In this document: in pieces, positions 35,197-43,243 of the stretch
Layout of the letters: each line of letters starts with the position of its first letter
Numbering within the stretch: the stretch's first letter is position 1
NCBI RefSeq assembly: GCF_023074055.1
Contig: NZ_JADPKR010000097.1
Coordinates: forward strand, 1-64,000
Direction of reading: 5' to 3'
Source of the DNA: Bradyrhizobium sp. 141
Lineage (GTDB): Bacteria; Pseudomonadota; Alphaproteobacteria; Rhizobiales; Xanthobacteraceae
DNA length: 64,000 nucleotides
Translations under genes and position numbers: made by a program
The notes under the pieces: model-generated
Database searches by the model: none
What the model was told of the DNA's origin: nothing
Seen by the model: the letters and a program-made list of their open reading frames with translations, nothing else

Positions 35197-36456
35197 ATGT
35201 CGGACGAAGAAAACAAGGGCCTGTTGTCGCCGCTCCGGCGCAAATTATTGATGGGAATGGCCGCCATACCGGCCATCACGATGCTGCCACGGGCATCTTT
35301 TGCGCAGGCCCCGGCGACCTCGGCGGTCAACACCACGGGTCTTGCGGTCACCGACACCGAGGTCACCGTCGGCATCCTGCATTCCGCCACCGGCACCATG
35401 GCCATCTCCGAGACCGGCTCGATCGAAGCCGAAAAGCTCGCCATCGAGCAGATCAACGCCATGGGCGGCGTGCTCGGACGCAAGATCAAGTTCATTCAGG
35501 AAGACGGCGCCAGCGACTGGCCGACCTTCGCTGAAAAGGCCAAGAAGCTGCTGGTCAACGACAAGGTCGCGGCGATCATGGGCTGCTGGACCTCGGCCTC
35601 GCGCAAGGCCGTGTTGCCGGTCATGGAGCAGTATAACGGCATGCTCTACTACCCGACCTTCTACGAAGGCCTCGAGCAGTCCAAGAACGTGATCTACACC
35701 GGTCAGGAAGCGACCCAGCAGATCCTCGCCGGCCTGAACTGGATCGCCAAGGAGAAGGGCGCCAAGACCTTCTTCTTCATCGGCTCCGACTACATCTGGC
35801 CGCGTACCTCGAACAAGATCGCGCGCAAGCACGTCGAGAATGTGCTGAAAGGCAAGGTCGTCGGCGAGGAATATTATCCGCTCGGCAACACCCAGTTCAA
35901 TTCGGTCATCAACAAGATCAAGCTGACCAAGCCCGACGTCATCTTCACCGACGTCGTCGGCGGCTCGAACGTCGCGTTCTACAAGCAGCTCAAGGCCGCC
36001 GGCATCGACCTCTCCAAGCAGGCACTGCTGACGATCTCGGTGACCGAAGACGAGATCGACGGCATCGGCGGCGAGAACATTGCGGGCGCCTATGCCTGCA
36101 TGAAGTATTTCCAGACGCTCGACAATCCCAACAACAAGACCTTCGTGCCGGCGTTCAAGAAGATGTGGGGCGAGAAGACGGTGATCGGAGACGTCACCCA
36201 GGCTGCCTATCTCGGGCCGTGGCTGTGGAAATTGACGGTCGAGAAGGCCGGCTCCTTCGACGTCGACAAGATCGCAGCAGCCTCGCCGGGCGTCGAGTTC
36301 AAGGGGGCGCCGGAAGGCTATGTGCGCATCCACGAGAATCACCATCTCTGGTCGAAGACCCGGGTGGGACGCGCCAAGCTCGATGGCCAGTTCGAGCTGA
36401 TCTACGAGACCGCCGATCTCGTCGAGCCGGATCCGTTCCCCAAGGGCTATCAGTAA
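35197..36456 (+). CDS. urtA: Urea/short-amide ABC transporter substrate-binding protein
   Basis: A 419-residue periplasmic protein of the UrtA/FmdD group. A Tat-type signal is visible (Arg14-Arg15 in SPLRRKLLMGMAAIPA, ending SFAQA). The mature chain has the urea-binding family landmarks TVGILHSATGTMAISE, GCWTSASRKAVLPVME, LLYYPTFYEG-like MLYYPTFYEG and SVTEDEIDGIGG. It captures urea or small amides and hands them to UrtBC. The ATG at 35197 is chosen; the frame extends back to 35101 through the control region. FmdD is the name in Methylophilus, where the same gene set takes up amides, and the downstream amidases support an amide range here. Confidence 0.93.
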   Translation: MSDEENKGLLSPLRRKLLMGMAAIPAITMLPRASFAQAPATSAVNTTGLAVTDTEVTVGILHSATGTMAISETGSIEAEKLAIEQINAMGGVLGRKIKFIQEDGASDWPTFAEKAKKLLVNDKVAAIMGCWTSASRKAVLPVMEQYNGMLYYPTFYEGLEQSKNVIYTGQEATQQILAGLNWIAKEKGAKTFFFIGSDYIWPRTSNKIARKHVENVLKGKVVGEEYYPLGNTQFNSVINKIKLTKPDVIFTDVVGGSNVAFYKQLKAAGIDLSKQALLTISVTEDEIDGIGGENIAGAYACMKYFQTLDNPNNKTFVPAFKKMWGEKTVIGDVTQAAYLGPWLWKLTVEKAGSFDVDKIAAASPGVEFKGAPEGYVRIHENHHLWSKTRVGRAKLDGQFELIYETADLVEPDPFPKGYQ

Positions 36457-36518
36457 GAAGCGTTATCAGTAAGCCGCGGCATCCGTCGCGCTTTTCCCCA
36501 ACACCAAGCCGCTCCCTG

Positions 36519-36576
36519 GCGTGGACCGCAAATCCACGCTCAAGACCCCGCGTCGCGAACCTGCTCGCGACGCGGG
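36519..36576 (+). promoter_or_regulatory. Two tandem hairpins between urtA and urtB
   Basis: The first has arms GCGTGGA (36519-36525) and TCCACGC (36533-36539). The second has perfect 12-base arms CCCGCGTCGCGA (36547-36558) and TCGCGACGCGGG (36565-36576) with a 6-base loop, followed by ACCCTTTCCCT. It is placed to protect the urtA message or to attenuate read-through into urtB, so that the binding protein exceeds the membrane unit. Confidence 0.7.
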
Positions 36577-36601
36577 ACCCTTTCCCTGACGGAGGACATC
36601 G

Positions 36602-37528
36602 ATGTTCGGCGACTACTCGCTTGGTGATCTCGGCTCCATTTTCGTCATGCAGGGTTTTGCCGGACTGATCCTGTTCTCGGTCTATGTCCTGATGGCGCTC
36701 GGGCTTGCCATCATCTTCGGCCAGATGGGCGTCATCAACATGGCCCATGGCGAGTTCATGATCCTCGGGGCCTACGTCACCTGGATGACCTCAAATCTCT
36801 TCCAGGCCTACCTGCCGGGCCTGTTCAGCGGCTACTTTTTCCTCGCGATGATCCTGGCCTTTGTCGCATCCGGCGCGCTGGGAATGCTGGTGGAATGGGC
36901 GCTGATACGCCATCTCTACAAGCGCCCGCTCGACACGCTGCTCGCCACCTGGGGTCTCAGCCTGATGCTGCAGCAGGCTTATCGCTCCGTGTTCGGCGCG
37001 CGCGAGGTCGGGGTCGAGCTGCCGCAATGGATGCTGGGCTCGCTGCACGTCACTGAGAGTATCGAAGTGCCGATCAACGGCGTCTTCGTGATGTGTCTCA
37101 CCGTCCTGATCACCATCTCGGTCGCCTACGTGATGTACAAATCGCGTTGGGGCCGCCAGGTGCGCGCGGTCGTGCAGAACCGCATCATGGCCGGCGCGGT
37201 CGGCATCAACACCGAAAAGGTCGACCGTTACACCTTCGGCCTCGGTTGCGGCATCGCCGGCATCGCCGGCAGTGCCTTCACCATGATCGGCTCGACCGGG
37301 CCGACGTCGGGACAGCTCTACATCGTCGATACGTTCCTGGTGGTCGTGTTCGGCGGCGCCGCGAGCCTGCTCGGCACCATCGCCTCGGCCTTCTCGATCT
37401 CGCAGACGCAATCGACGCTCGAATTCTTCATGTCGGGCTCGATGGCCAAGGTGCTCACGCTGCTCGCCGTTGTCGGCATCCTGATGCTGCGGCCGCAGGG
37501 TCTTTTCGCCCTCAAGGTCCGCAAATAG
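36602..37528 (+). CDS. urtB: Urea/amide ABC transporter permease UrtB
   Basis: A 308-residue LivH-type inner-membrane permease with about eight hydrophobic segments. MGVINMAHGEFMILGAYVTW is the LivH-family signature near the N-terminus. The region VQNRIMAGAVGINTEKVD contains the EAA-like coupling loop for the ATPases. GGAGG lies 7 bases before the ATG. It forms the channel with UrtC. The protein lacks the long periplasmic N-terminal extension seen in some UrtB proteins, which is closer to the FmdE form. Confidence 0.93.
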   Translation: MFGDYSLGDLGSIFVMQGFAGLILFSVYVLMALGLAIIFGQMGVINMAHGEFMILGAYVTWMTSNLFQAYLPGLFSGYFFLAMILAFVASGALGMLVEWALIRHLYKRPLDTLLATWGLSLMLQQAYRSVFGAREVGVELPQWMLGSLHVTESIEVPINGVFVMCLTVLITISVAYVMYKSRWGRQVRAVVQNRIMAGAVGINTEKVDRYTFGLGCGIAGIAGSAFTMIGSTGPTSGQLYIVDTFLVVVFGGAASLLGTIASAFSISQTQSTLEFFMSGSMAKVLTLLAVVGILMLRPQGLFALKVRK

Positions 37529-37545
37529 CGAGAAGCAGGCAAGAC

Positions 37546-38685
37546 ATGATCAACTCACGCTTCTTCAATCGATCCGAACTCATGGGCTTCATTGCCCTGG
37601 CCGCCGTGCTGTTCGTGATCCTGCCATTGTCGCTGGATGTGTTCCGCCTCAATCTGGTCGCGAAATATTTGACCTACGCTTTTGTCGCGCTCGGCCTCGT
37701 GCTGTGCTGGGGCTATGGCGGCATCCTGAGCCTCGGGCAGGGCGTGTTCTTCGGCCTCGGCGGCTATTGCATGGCGATGTTCCTCAAGCTCGAGGCGTCC
37801 AGCGTCGAGAACACCAAGATCCAATCGACGCCCGGTATTCCCGATTTCATGGACTGGAATCAGATTACGTCGCTGCCGCTGTTCTGGCAGCCGTTTCACA
37901 GCCTCACATTCACGATCCTCGCCATCATCCTGGTCCCGGGCGTCTTCGCCCTGATCATCGGCACCGCGATGTTCAAGCGCCGTGTCGGCGGAACCTATTT
38001 CGCGATCATCACCCAGGCTGTCGCCGCCATCCTCACCATCCTGATCGTCGGTCAACAGGGCTATACCGGCGGCATCAACGGCATGACCGACCTGCGCACG
38101 CTGAGGGGTTGGGACATCCGGCCCGACCACGCCAAGGTGATCCTGTATTTCGTCGAGGTGGTGCTGCTGTTCGCCTGCATCGGCATCGCGCAATTCATCC
38201 GCTTGACCAAGCTCGGCCGCATCCTGGTGGCAATGCGCGAACAGGAGGACCGCGTCCGCTTCTCCGGCTACAGCGTCGCCAACTTCAAGATTTTTGCCTT
38301 CTGCATGGCCGCGGTTTTCGCCGCGATCGGCGGCGCCATGTTCGCGCTCAACGTTGGTTTCATGTCGCCGTCCTTTGTCGGCATCGTGCCGTCGATCGAG
38401 ATGGTGATCTACACCGCGGTCGGCGGACGGATGTCGATCTTCGGCGCGATATGGGGCGCCATCCTGGTGAATTTCGCCAAGACCAGCCTGTCGGAATCCT
38501 TCCCACAACTCTGGCTGTTCGGTCTCGGCGCGCTGTTCATTGCGGTCGTGCTCGCTTTCCCGAACGGCCTGTCCGGACTCTGGGCGGACTACGTGCAGCC
38601 GCGCATCGATCGGCTGTTTGCCTCGCGCAAGTCGAAACCGGACTGGAAAGACAACTCGGTCGCCGACGGCGCGCCGGCAGAGTGA
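37546..38685 (+). CDS. urtC: Urea/amide ABC transporter permease UrtC
   Basis: A 379-residue LivM-type permease with about ten hydrophobic segments. YGGILSLGQGVFFGLGGYCM is the family signature; GQQGYTGGINGMTDL and the coupling loop VAMREQEDRVRFSGYS follow. The ATG at 37546 lies 17 bases after the urtB stop; the longer open frame to 37093 lies within urtB in another frame and is excluded. The 3' end carries the first copy of a 33-bp direct repeat that also contains the urtD start. Confidence 0.93.
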   Translation: MINSRFFNRSELMGFIALAAVLFVILPLSLDVFRLNLVAKYLTYAFVALGLVLCWGYGGILSLGQGVFFGLGGYCMAMFLKLEASSVENTKIQSTPGIPDFMDWNQITSLPLFWQPFHSLTFTILAIILVPGVFALIIGTAMFKRRVGGTYFAIITQAVAAILTILIVGQQGYTGGINGMTDLRTLRGWDIRPDHAKVILYFVEVVLLFACIGIAQFIRLTKLGRILVAMREQEDRVRFSGYSVANFKIFAFCMAAVFAAIGGAMFALNVGFMSPSFVGIVPSIEMVIYTAVGGRMSIFGAIWGAILVNFAKTSLSESFPQLWLFGLGALFIAVVLAFPNGLSGLWADYVQPRIDRLFASRKSKPDWKDNSVADGAPAE

Positions 38686-38767
38686 GGAGATAGGTCATGC
38701 TCGTCGGTCATCACGATGCCAATGCCACGCTGACAGTGAGGAGATAGATCATGCTCGTCGGTCATCA
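38681..38767 (+). repeat. 33-bp direct repeat of the urtD ribosome-binding site and start
   Basis: Copies at 38681-38713 and 38735-38767 differ at one base and are 54 bases apart. Each has GAGGAGATAG and an ATG followed by CTCGTCGGTCAT. The first ATG (38697) opens a 16-codon leader frame that stops at TAG 38745-38747, inside the second ribosome-binding site, 3 bases before the urtD ATG at 38751. Confidence 0.85.
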
Positions 38768-39506
38768 GCCCAAGGAATTCCTGCTCGCTGTCTCCGGACT
38801 GACGGTCTCGTTCGACGGGTTCAAGGCGGTCAATGATCTCTCCTTTTACGTCGAGGAGAATGAGATCCGCGTCATCATCGGTCCCAACGGTGCCGGAAAG
38901 ACCACGGTGCTCGACCTGATCTGCGGCAAGACAAAGGCGACCTCGGGCTCGATTCAGTTTCGTGGCAAGGAGCTCACGAAGATGAAGGAGAACGAGATCG
39001 TGCAAACCGGCGTCGGACGCAAATTCCAGACACCGTCGGTGTTCGAGGACCTCACCGTCTTTGAAAATCTCGAGATCTCGTTTCCGCGCGGTCGCACCGT
39101 GTTCGGCTCGCTGACCTTTCAGCGCGACCAGCTCGTGAAGGAGCGGGTCGCGGAGGTCGCAGAGATGATCTTCCTCAAGGACAAGCTCAACACCTATGCC
39201 GACGAGCTCAGCCATGGCCAGAAGCAATGGCTCGAGATCGGCATGCTGCTGATCCAGGACCCGGACCTCCTGATGCTCGACGAGCCCGTCGCCGGCATGA
39301 GCGTCTCCGAGCGCGCCAAGACCGCCGAGCTCCTCAACCGCATCATCAAGAACCGCTCGGTGCTGGTGATCGAGCACGACATGAAGTTCGTCGAGGACAT
39401 CGCCCACAAGGTCACTGTGCTTCACCAGGGTCAGATCCTCTCCGAGGGGACCATGGAGAAGGTCAAGAACGACCCGAAGGTCGTTGAAGTCTACCTCGGG
39501 CACTGA
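38751..39506 (+). CDS. urtD: Urea/amide ABC transporter ATP-binding protein UrtD
   Basis: A 251-residue LivG-type ATPase. Walker A is GPNGAGKTTVLD, the signature is LSHGQKQWLEIG (His in place of the usual Gly, as is common in UrtD), and Walker B is LLMLDEPVAGMS. The switch His is in VIEHDMKF. It works as a dimer with UrtE on the cytoplasmic face of UrtBC. The gene has two closely spaced ribosome-binding-site/ATG pairs upstream because of a direct repeat; the second ATG is the true start, since the first frame is closed by a stop. Confidence 0.94.
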   Translation: MLVGHQPKEFLLAVSGLTVSFDGFKAVNDLSFYVEENEIRVIIGPNGAGKTTVLDLICGKTKATSGSIQFRGKELTKMKENEIVQTGVGRKFQTPSVFEDLTVFENLEISFPRGRTVFGSLTFQRDQLVKERVAEVAEMIFLKDKLNTYADELSHGQKQWLEIGMLLIQDPDLLMLDEPVAGMSVSERAKTAELLNRIIKNRSVLVIEHDMKFVEDIAHKVTVLHQGQILSEGTMEKVKNDPKVVEVYLGH

Positions 39507-39547
39507 TGATGGCGAAGTCGGGTGAGTTTGCTGCGGCTTGGACGGTG

Positions 39548-39708
39548 CACCTCTCCCCTTGTGGGAGAGGGCGGATCGCGCGAGCGATCCGGGTGAGGGG
39601 TATCTCTCCGCGCGTCAAACTGCCGGTCGTATCCGCAGATGCAGACCCCTCATCCGTCGCGGACTTCGTCCGCGCCACCTTCTCCCACAAGGGGAGAAGG
39701 AAGAAGAC
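39548..39708. repeat. Intergenic palindrome, family E, inside the urt operon
   Basis: The left arm CACCTCTCCCCTTGTGGGAG and right arm CTCCCACAAGGGGAGAAGG are largely complementary, with inner pairs GCGGATCGCGCGAGCGATCC and TCGCGGACTTCGTCCGCG. It fills the 224-base gap between urtD and urtE, the longest spacer in the operon. Confidence 0.7.
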
Positions 39709-39730
39709 ACACCGGGCCTAGGAGCAATCG

Positions 39731-40420
39731 ATGCTGGCAATCTCAGATCTCCACGTCGCCTACGGCCAGAGCGAGGTGCTGCACGGCCTCAACGTCAAGG
39801 TCGCGCCCAACGAGATCGTGGCGATCATGGGCCGCAACGGCATGGGCAAGACCACGCTGATGAAGTCGCTGATGGGCATCCTGCCGGCGCAAAGCGGCTC
39901 GGTGACCATGGACGGCGCCGAGCTCGGAAACCTCAAGAGTTTTGAGCGCGTCGCCAAGGGCCTCGCTTACGTGCCGCAGGGCCGCATGATCTTTTCGACC
40001 ATGACGGTGAAGGAGAACATCGAGACCGGGCTGGTCGTCTCCGGTGAATCCGAGGTGCCCGGCGACATCTATGAGCTATTTCCGGTCCTGCTCGAGATGA
40101 AGGGCCGTCGCGGCGGCAATCTCTCCGGTGGTCAGCAGCAGCAGCTCGCGATCGCGCGCGCGCTCGCGACCAAGCCCAAGGTCCTGCTGCTGGATGAGCC
40201 GACCGAAGGCATCCAGCCATCGATCATCAAGGAGATGGCGCGCACGCTGAAGCGCATCCGCGACGAGAAGGGACTCTCGATCGTGGTGTCCGAGCAGGTC
40301 CTGAGCTTCGCGCTCGATATCGCCGACCGCGTGTTGGTGATCGAGAACGGCGAGATCGTGCGCGACGATCCGCGCGACGCCGTCGATGCCGCGCAGGTCT
40401 CGAAATATCTGTCCGTCTAA
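39731..40420 (+). CDS. urtE: Urea/amide ABC transporter ATP-binding protein UrtE
   Basis: A 229-residue LivF-type ATPase. Walker A is GRNGMGKTTLMK, the signature is LSGGQQQQLAIARAL and Walker B is VLLLDEPTEGIQ. TAGGAGCAATCG precedes the ATG. It completes the five-component uptake system. A structured repeat between urtD and urtE may lower its expression relative to urtD, unless a second promoter lies there. fmdA follows 27 bases downstream. Confidence 0.94.
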   Translation: MLAISDLHVAYGQSEVLHGLNVKVAPNEIVAIMGRNGMGKTTLMKSLMGILPAQSGSVTMDGAELGNLKSFERVAKGLAYVPQGRMIFSTMTVKENIETGLVVSGESEVPGDIYELFPVLLEMKGRRGGNLSGGQQQQLAIARALATKPKVLLLDEPTEGIQPSIIKEMARTLKRIRDEKGLSIVVSEQVLSFALDIADRVLVIENGEIVRDDPRDAVDAAQVSKYLSV

Positions 40421-40447
40421 CCAACCGTGTAAAAGGGGAGCATCTCG

Positions 40448-41677
40448 ATGCCAGAGACACTGATCAAGGTCGATCTCACCAAGTCGGCTTACGATAATGA
40501 CATGGTGCACAACCGCTGGCACCCCGACATTCCCATCGTGGCCTGGGTCAATCCCGGCGACGATTTCATCATCGAGACCTATGACTGGACCGGCGGCTTC
40601 ATCAAGAACAACGATTCCGCCGATGACGTCCGCGACATCGATCTGTCGATCGTTCACTTCCTCTCCGGCCCGATCGGCGTCAAGGGCGCCGAGCCCGGTG
40701 ACCTCCTCGTCGTCGATCTGCTCGACGTCGGCCCGATGAAAGAGAGCCTGTGGGGCTTTAACGGCTTCTTCTCCAAGCAGAACGGCGGCGGCTTCCTCAC
40801 GGATCATTTCCCGCTGGCGCAGAAGTCGATCTGGGACATCAAGGGTCTCTACACCTCGTCGCGCCACGTGCCCGGCGTGAACTTCGCGGGCCTGATCCAT
40901 CCCGGCCTGATCGGCTGTCTGCCCGATCCCAAAATGCTGGACACCTGGAACAAGCGCGAGGCCGAGCTGATCTCAACCAACCCGACCCGCGTCCCTGGCC
41001 TTGCCAATCCGCCATTCGCGCCGACCGCCCATGGCGGCCGCGCCAAGGGCGACGTCAAAGCCAAGATCGGTGCCGAAGGCGCGCGCACGGTGCCGCCGCG
41101 CGAACATGGCGGCAATTGCGACATCAAGGATCTCTCCCGCGGCTCCAAGATCTACTTCCCGGTCTATGTGCCCGGCGCGGGCCTTTCGATGGGCGATCTG
41201 CATTTCAGCCAGGGTGACGGCGAGATCACCTTCTGCGGCGCCATTGAAATGGCCGGCTGGCTGCATCTCAAGGTCGAGGTGATCAAGGACGGCATGGCCA
41301 AATACGGCATCAAGAACCCGATCTTCAAGCCGTCGCCGATCACGCCGAACTACAAGGACTATCTGATCTTCGAAGGCATCTCCGTCGACGAGGCCGGCAA
41401 GCAGCACTATCTCGACGTCCACATCGCCTATCGGCAGGCCTGCCTCAATGCCATCGAGTACCTGAAGAAGTTCGGCTATTCGGGCGCGCAGGCCTATTCG
41501 ATCCTCGGTACCGCGCCGTGCCAGGGCCACATCTCCGGCGTGGTCGACGTGCCCAACGCCTGCGCCACGCTATGGCTGCCGACGGAGATCTTCGACTTCG
41601 ACGTGATGCCGTCGGCGGCTGGCCCCATCAAGCACATCACCGGCGATATCCAGATGCCGATCTCGCCTGACAAGTAG
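40448..41677 (+). CDS. fmdA: Formamidase (acetamidase/formamidase family)
   Basis: A 409-residue cytoplasmic amidohydrolase that splits formamide into formate and ammonia. Length and sequence course (VDLTKSAYDN, HNRWHPDIP, DLSIVHFLSGPIGVKGAEPGDL-type segments, GGNCDIKDLSRGSK, GDLHFSQGDGEI) match FmdA of Methylophilus, which is about the same size. The HGGNCD and HFSQGDGE segments probably carry the metal-binding or active-site residues. AAAAGGGGAGC precedes the ATG. Its place right after urtE gives the imported amide an immediate use. It is unrelated in fold to the AmiE amidase two genes on. Confidence 0.92.
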   Translation: MPETLIKVDLTKSAYDNDMVHNRWHPDIPIVAWVNPGDDFIIETYDWTGGFIKNNDSADDVRDIDLSIVHFLSGPIGVKGAEPGDLLVVDLLDVGPMKESLWGFNGFFSKQNGGGFLTDHFPLAQKSIWDIKGLYTSSRHVPGVNFAGLIHPGLIGCLPDPKMLDTWNKREAELISTNPTRVPGLANPPFAPTAHGGRAKGDVKAKIGAEGARTVPPREHGGNCDIKDLSRGSKIYFPVYVPGAGLSMGDLHFSQGDGEITFCGAIEMAGWLHLKVEVIKDGMAKYGIKNPIFKPSPITPNYKDYLIFEGISVDEAGKQHYLDVHIAYRQACLNAIEYLKKFGYSGAQAYSILGTAPCQGHISGVVDVPNACATLWLPTEIFDFDVMPSAAGPIKHITGDIQMPISPDK

Positions 41678-41687
41678 GCGGTGAGCT

Positions 41688-41715
41688 CCCTCTCCCCGTT
41701 CTTACGGGGAGAGGG
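41688..41715. terminator. Strong hairpin after fmdA
   Basis: Perfect 12-base arms CCCTCTCCCCGT (41688-41699) and ACGGGGAGAGGG (41704-41715) with a TCTT loop, 11 bases after the fmdA stop. There is no T run, and the operon seems to continue, so it may be an attenuator or a repeat (same core as family E) rather than a full terminator. Confidence 0.6.
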
Positions 41716-41780
41716 GCTACCTCCACACGAATGGTGGCAGCGAGTTGTGTGAACAGGCAAGAGCGTTAGGGATGATGTAA

Positions 41781-42158
41781 ATGCCGGTCTATGAATATCT
41801 CTGCGACGACTGCGGTCCCTTCAAAGACTTGCGCCCGATGGCGGAATGCGACGATCCGCAAAGCTGCCCGCATTGCGAAACGATGGCGCCGCGGGTGATC
41901 CTGACCGCACCGAATTTCTTCTGCATGCCGGCGGAGAAGCGCAAGGCGCACGCCGTCAACGAGCGGAGCTCGCACGCGCCGCAGACGCTGGCGCAATACA
42001 AGGCTTCGCACGGCCCGGGCTGCGGCTGTTGCTCGTCGGGCAAAACGGTGAAGGACAAGAACTCACCTGACAAGAAGAAGCCCGCGCGGCTGATGACCAA
42101 GGCCAAGAGCGGGGCCAAGGGCTTCCCCACGGCGCGGCCCTGGATGATCAGCCACTAA
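41781..42158 (+). CDS. fmdB: FmdB-family zinc-ribbon protein
   Basis: A 125-residue protein. The N-terminal zinc ribbon has Cys8-x-x-Cys11 (EYLCDDCG) and Cys29-x-x-Cys32 (SCPHCE). The rest is basic, with a GCGCCSSGK cluster near residue 80 that holds three more Cys. FmdB of Methylophilus was proposed as a regulator of the formamidase genes; biochemical proof is thin, and the short family members are widespread with unknown role. Here the 125-residue version is embedded between the formamidase and the aliphatic amidase genes, so a regulatory or maturation role in amide use is reasonable. AGGGATGATGTAA precedes the ATG. Confidence 0.87.
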   Translation: MPVYEYLCDDCGPFKDLRPMAECDDPQSCPHCETMAPRVILTAPNFFCMPAEKRKAHAVNERSSHAPQTLAQYKASHGPGCGCCSSGKTVKDKNSPDKKKPARLMTKAKSGAKGFPTARPWMISH

Positions 42159-42202
42159 CGCATGCGATGACCTCAAACGAATGAAAGACAGGAGCGGCCC
42201 AA

Positions 42203-43243
42203 ATGCTTCACGGCGACATTTCCAGCAGCAACGACACCGTCGGCGTCGCAGTGGTCAACTACAAGATGCCCCGCCTGCACACCAAGGCCGAGGTGCTCGA
42301 CAACGCCCGCAAGATCGCCGACATGCTGGTGGGCATGAAGGCCGGCCTGCCCGGCATGGACCTCGTGATCTTCCCGGAATATTCCACCCAGGGCATCATG
42401 TACGACTCCAAGGAGATGTACGAGACGGCATCCGCCGTGCCCGGTGAAGAGACCGCGATTTTCGCCGAGGCCTGTCGCAAGGCGAAGGTGTGGGGCGTGT
42501 TCTCGTTGACCGGCGAGCGTCATGAGGAGCACCCCCACAAGGCGCCGTACAACACCCTGATCCTGATGAATGACAAGGGCGAGATCGTCCAGAAGTACCG
42601 CAAGATCATGCCGTGGGTGCCGATCGAGGGCTGGTATCCCGGCAATTGCACCTATGTCTCCGAAGGGCCGAAAGGCATGAAGGTCAGCCTGATCATCTGC
42701 GACGACGGCAATTTTCCGGAGATCTGGCGCGACTGCGCCATGAAGGGCGCCGAGCTGATCGTGCGCTGCCAGGGCTACATGTATCCGGCCAAGGAGCAGC
42801 AGGTCCTGATCTCCAAGGCCATGGCGTGGGCCAATAACGTCTATGTCGCGGTCGCCAATGCCGCCGGCTTCGACGGCGTCTATTCCTATTTCGGTCACTC
42901 CGCGATCATCGGCTTTGACGGCCGTACTCTGGGCGAGTGCGGCGAGGAGGAGTACGGGATCCAGTACGCGCAGCTGTCGAAACACCTGATCCGCGATGCG
43001 CGCCGCAACGGCCAATCGCAGAACCATCTCTACAAGCTGGTCCACCGCGGCTACACCGGAATGATCAATTCCGGCGAAAGCCCGCGCGGCGTCGCGGCCT
43101 GCCCCTATGATTTCTACAAGAACTGGATCGCCGATCCCGAAGGCACGCGAGACATGGTCGAGGCGATGACCCGCTCGACGCCGGGGACCGACGAGTGTCC
43201 GATCGACGGCATCCCGAATGGGGCGGCCCCGAGCAATTACTGA
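42203..43243 (+). CDS. amiE: Aliphatic amidase (nitrilase superfamily)
   Basis: A 346-residue cytoplasmic amidase that hydrolyses short aliphatic amides to acids and ammonia. The catalytic triad falls exactly where it does in Pseudomonas AmiE: Glu59 (IFPEYS), Lys134 (KYRKIMPW) and Cys166 (LIICDDGN). Length is identical to that enzyme, and most of the N-terminal 270 residues look nearly the same as I remember it. The C-terminal 70 residues diverge. AGGAG precedes the ATG. It is the last gene of the operon. A formamide-specific AmiF is the nearest alternative, but the MLHGDISSSNDTVGVAVVNY start is that of AmiE. Confidence 0.95.
   Translation: MLHGDISSSNDTVGVAVVNYKMPRLHTKAEVLDNARKIADMLVGMKAGLPGMDLVIFPEYSTQGIMYDSKEMYETASAVPGEETAIFAEACRKAKVWGVFSLTGERHEEHPHKAPYNTLILMNDKGEIVQKYRKIMPWVPIEGWYPGNCTYVSEGPKGMKVSLIICDDGNFPEIWRDCAMKGAELIVRCQGYMYPAKEQQVLISKAMAWANNVYVAVANAAGFDGVYSYFGHSAIIGFDGRTLGECGEEEYGIQYAQLSKHLIRDARRNGQSQNHLYKLVHRGYTGMINSGESPRGVAACPYDFYKNWIADPEGTRDMVEAMTRSTPGTDECPIDGIPNGAAPSNY

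Noticed and set aside
37093..38685. 530-codon version of urtC
   Set aside because: The first 151 codons lie inside urtB in the wrong frame; the LivM-type protein begins at 37546.
35197..43243. Operon considered as a pure urea transporter locus
   Set aside because: No urease genes are present and two amidases are, so a urea-only reading is too narrow; the urt names are kept for homology only.
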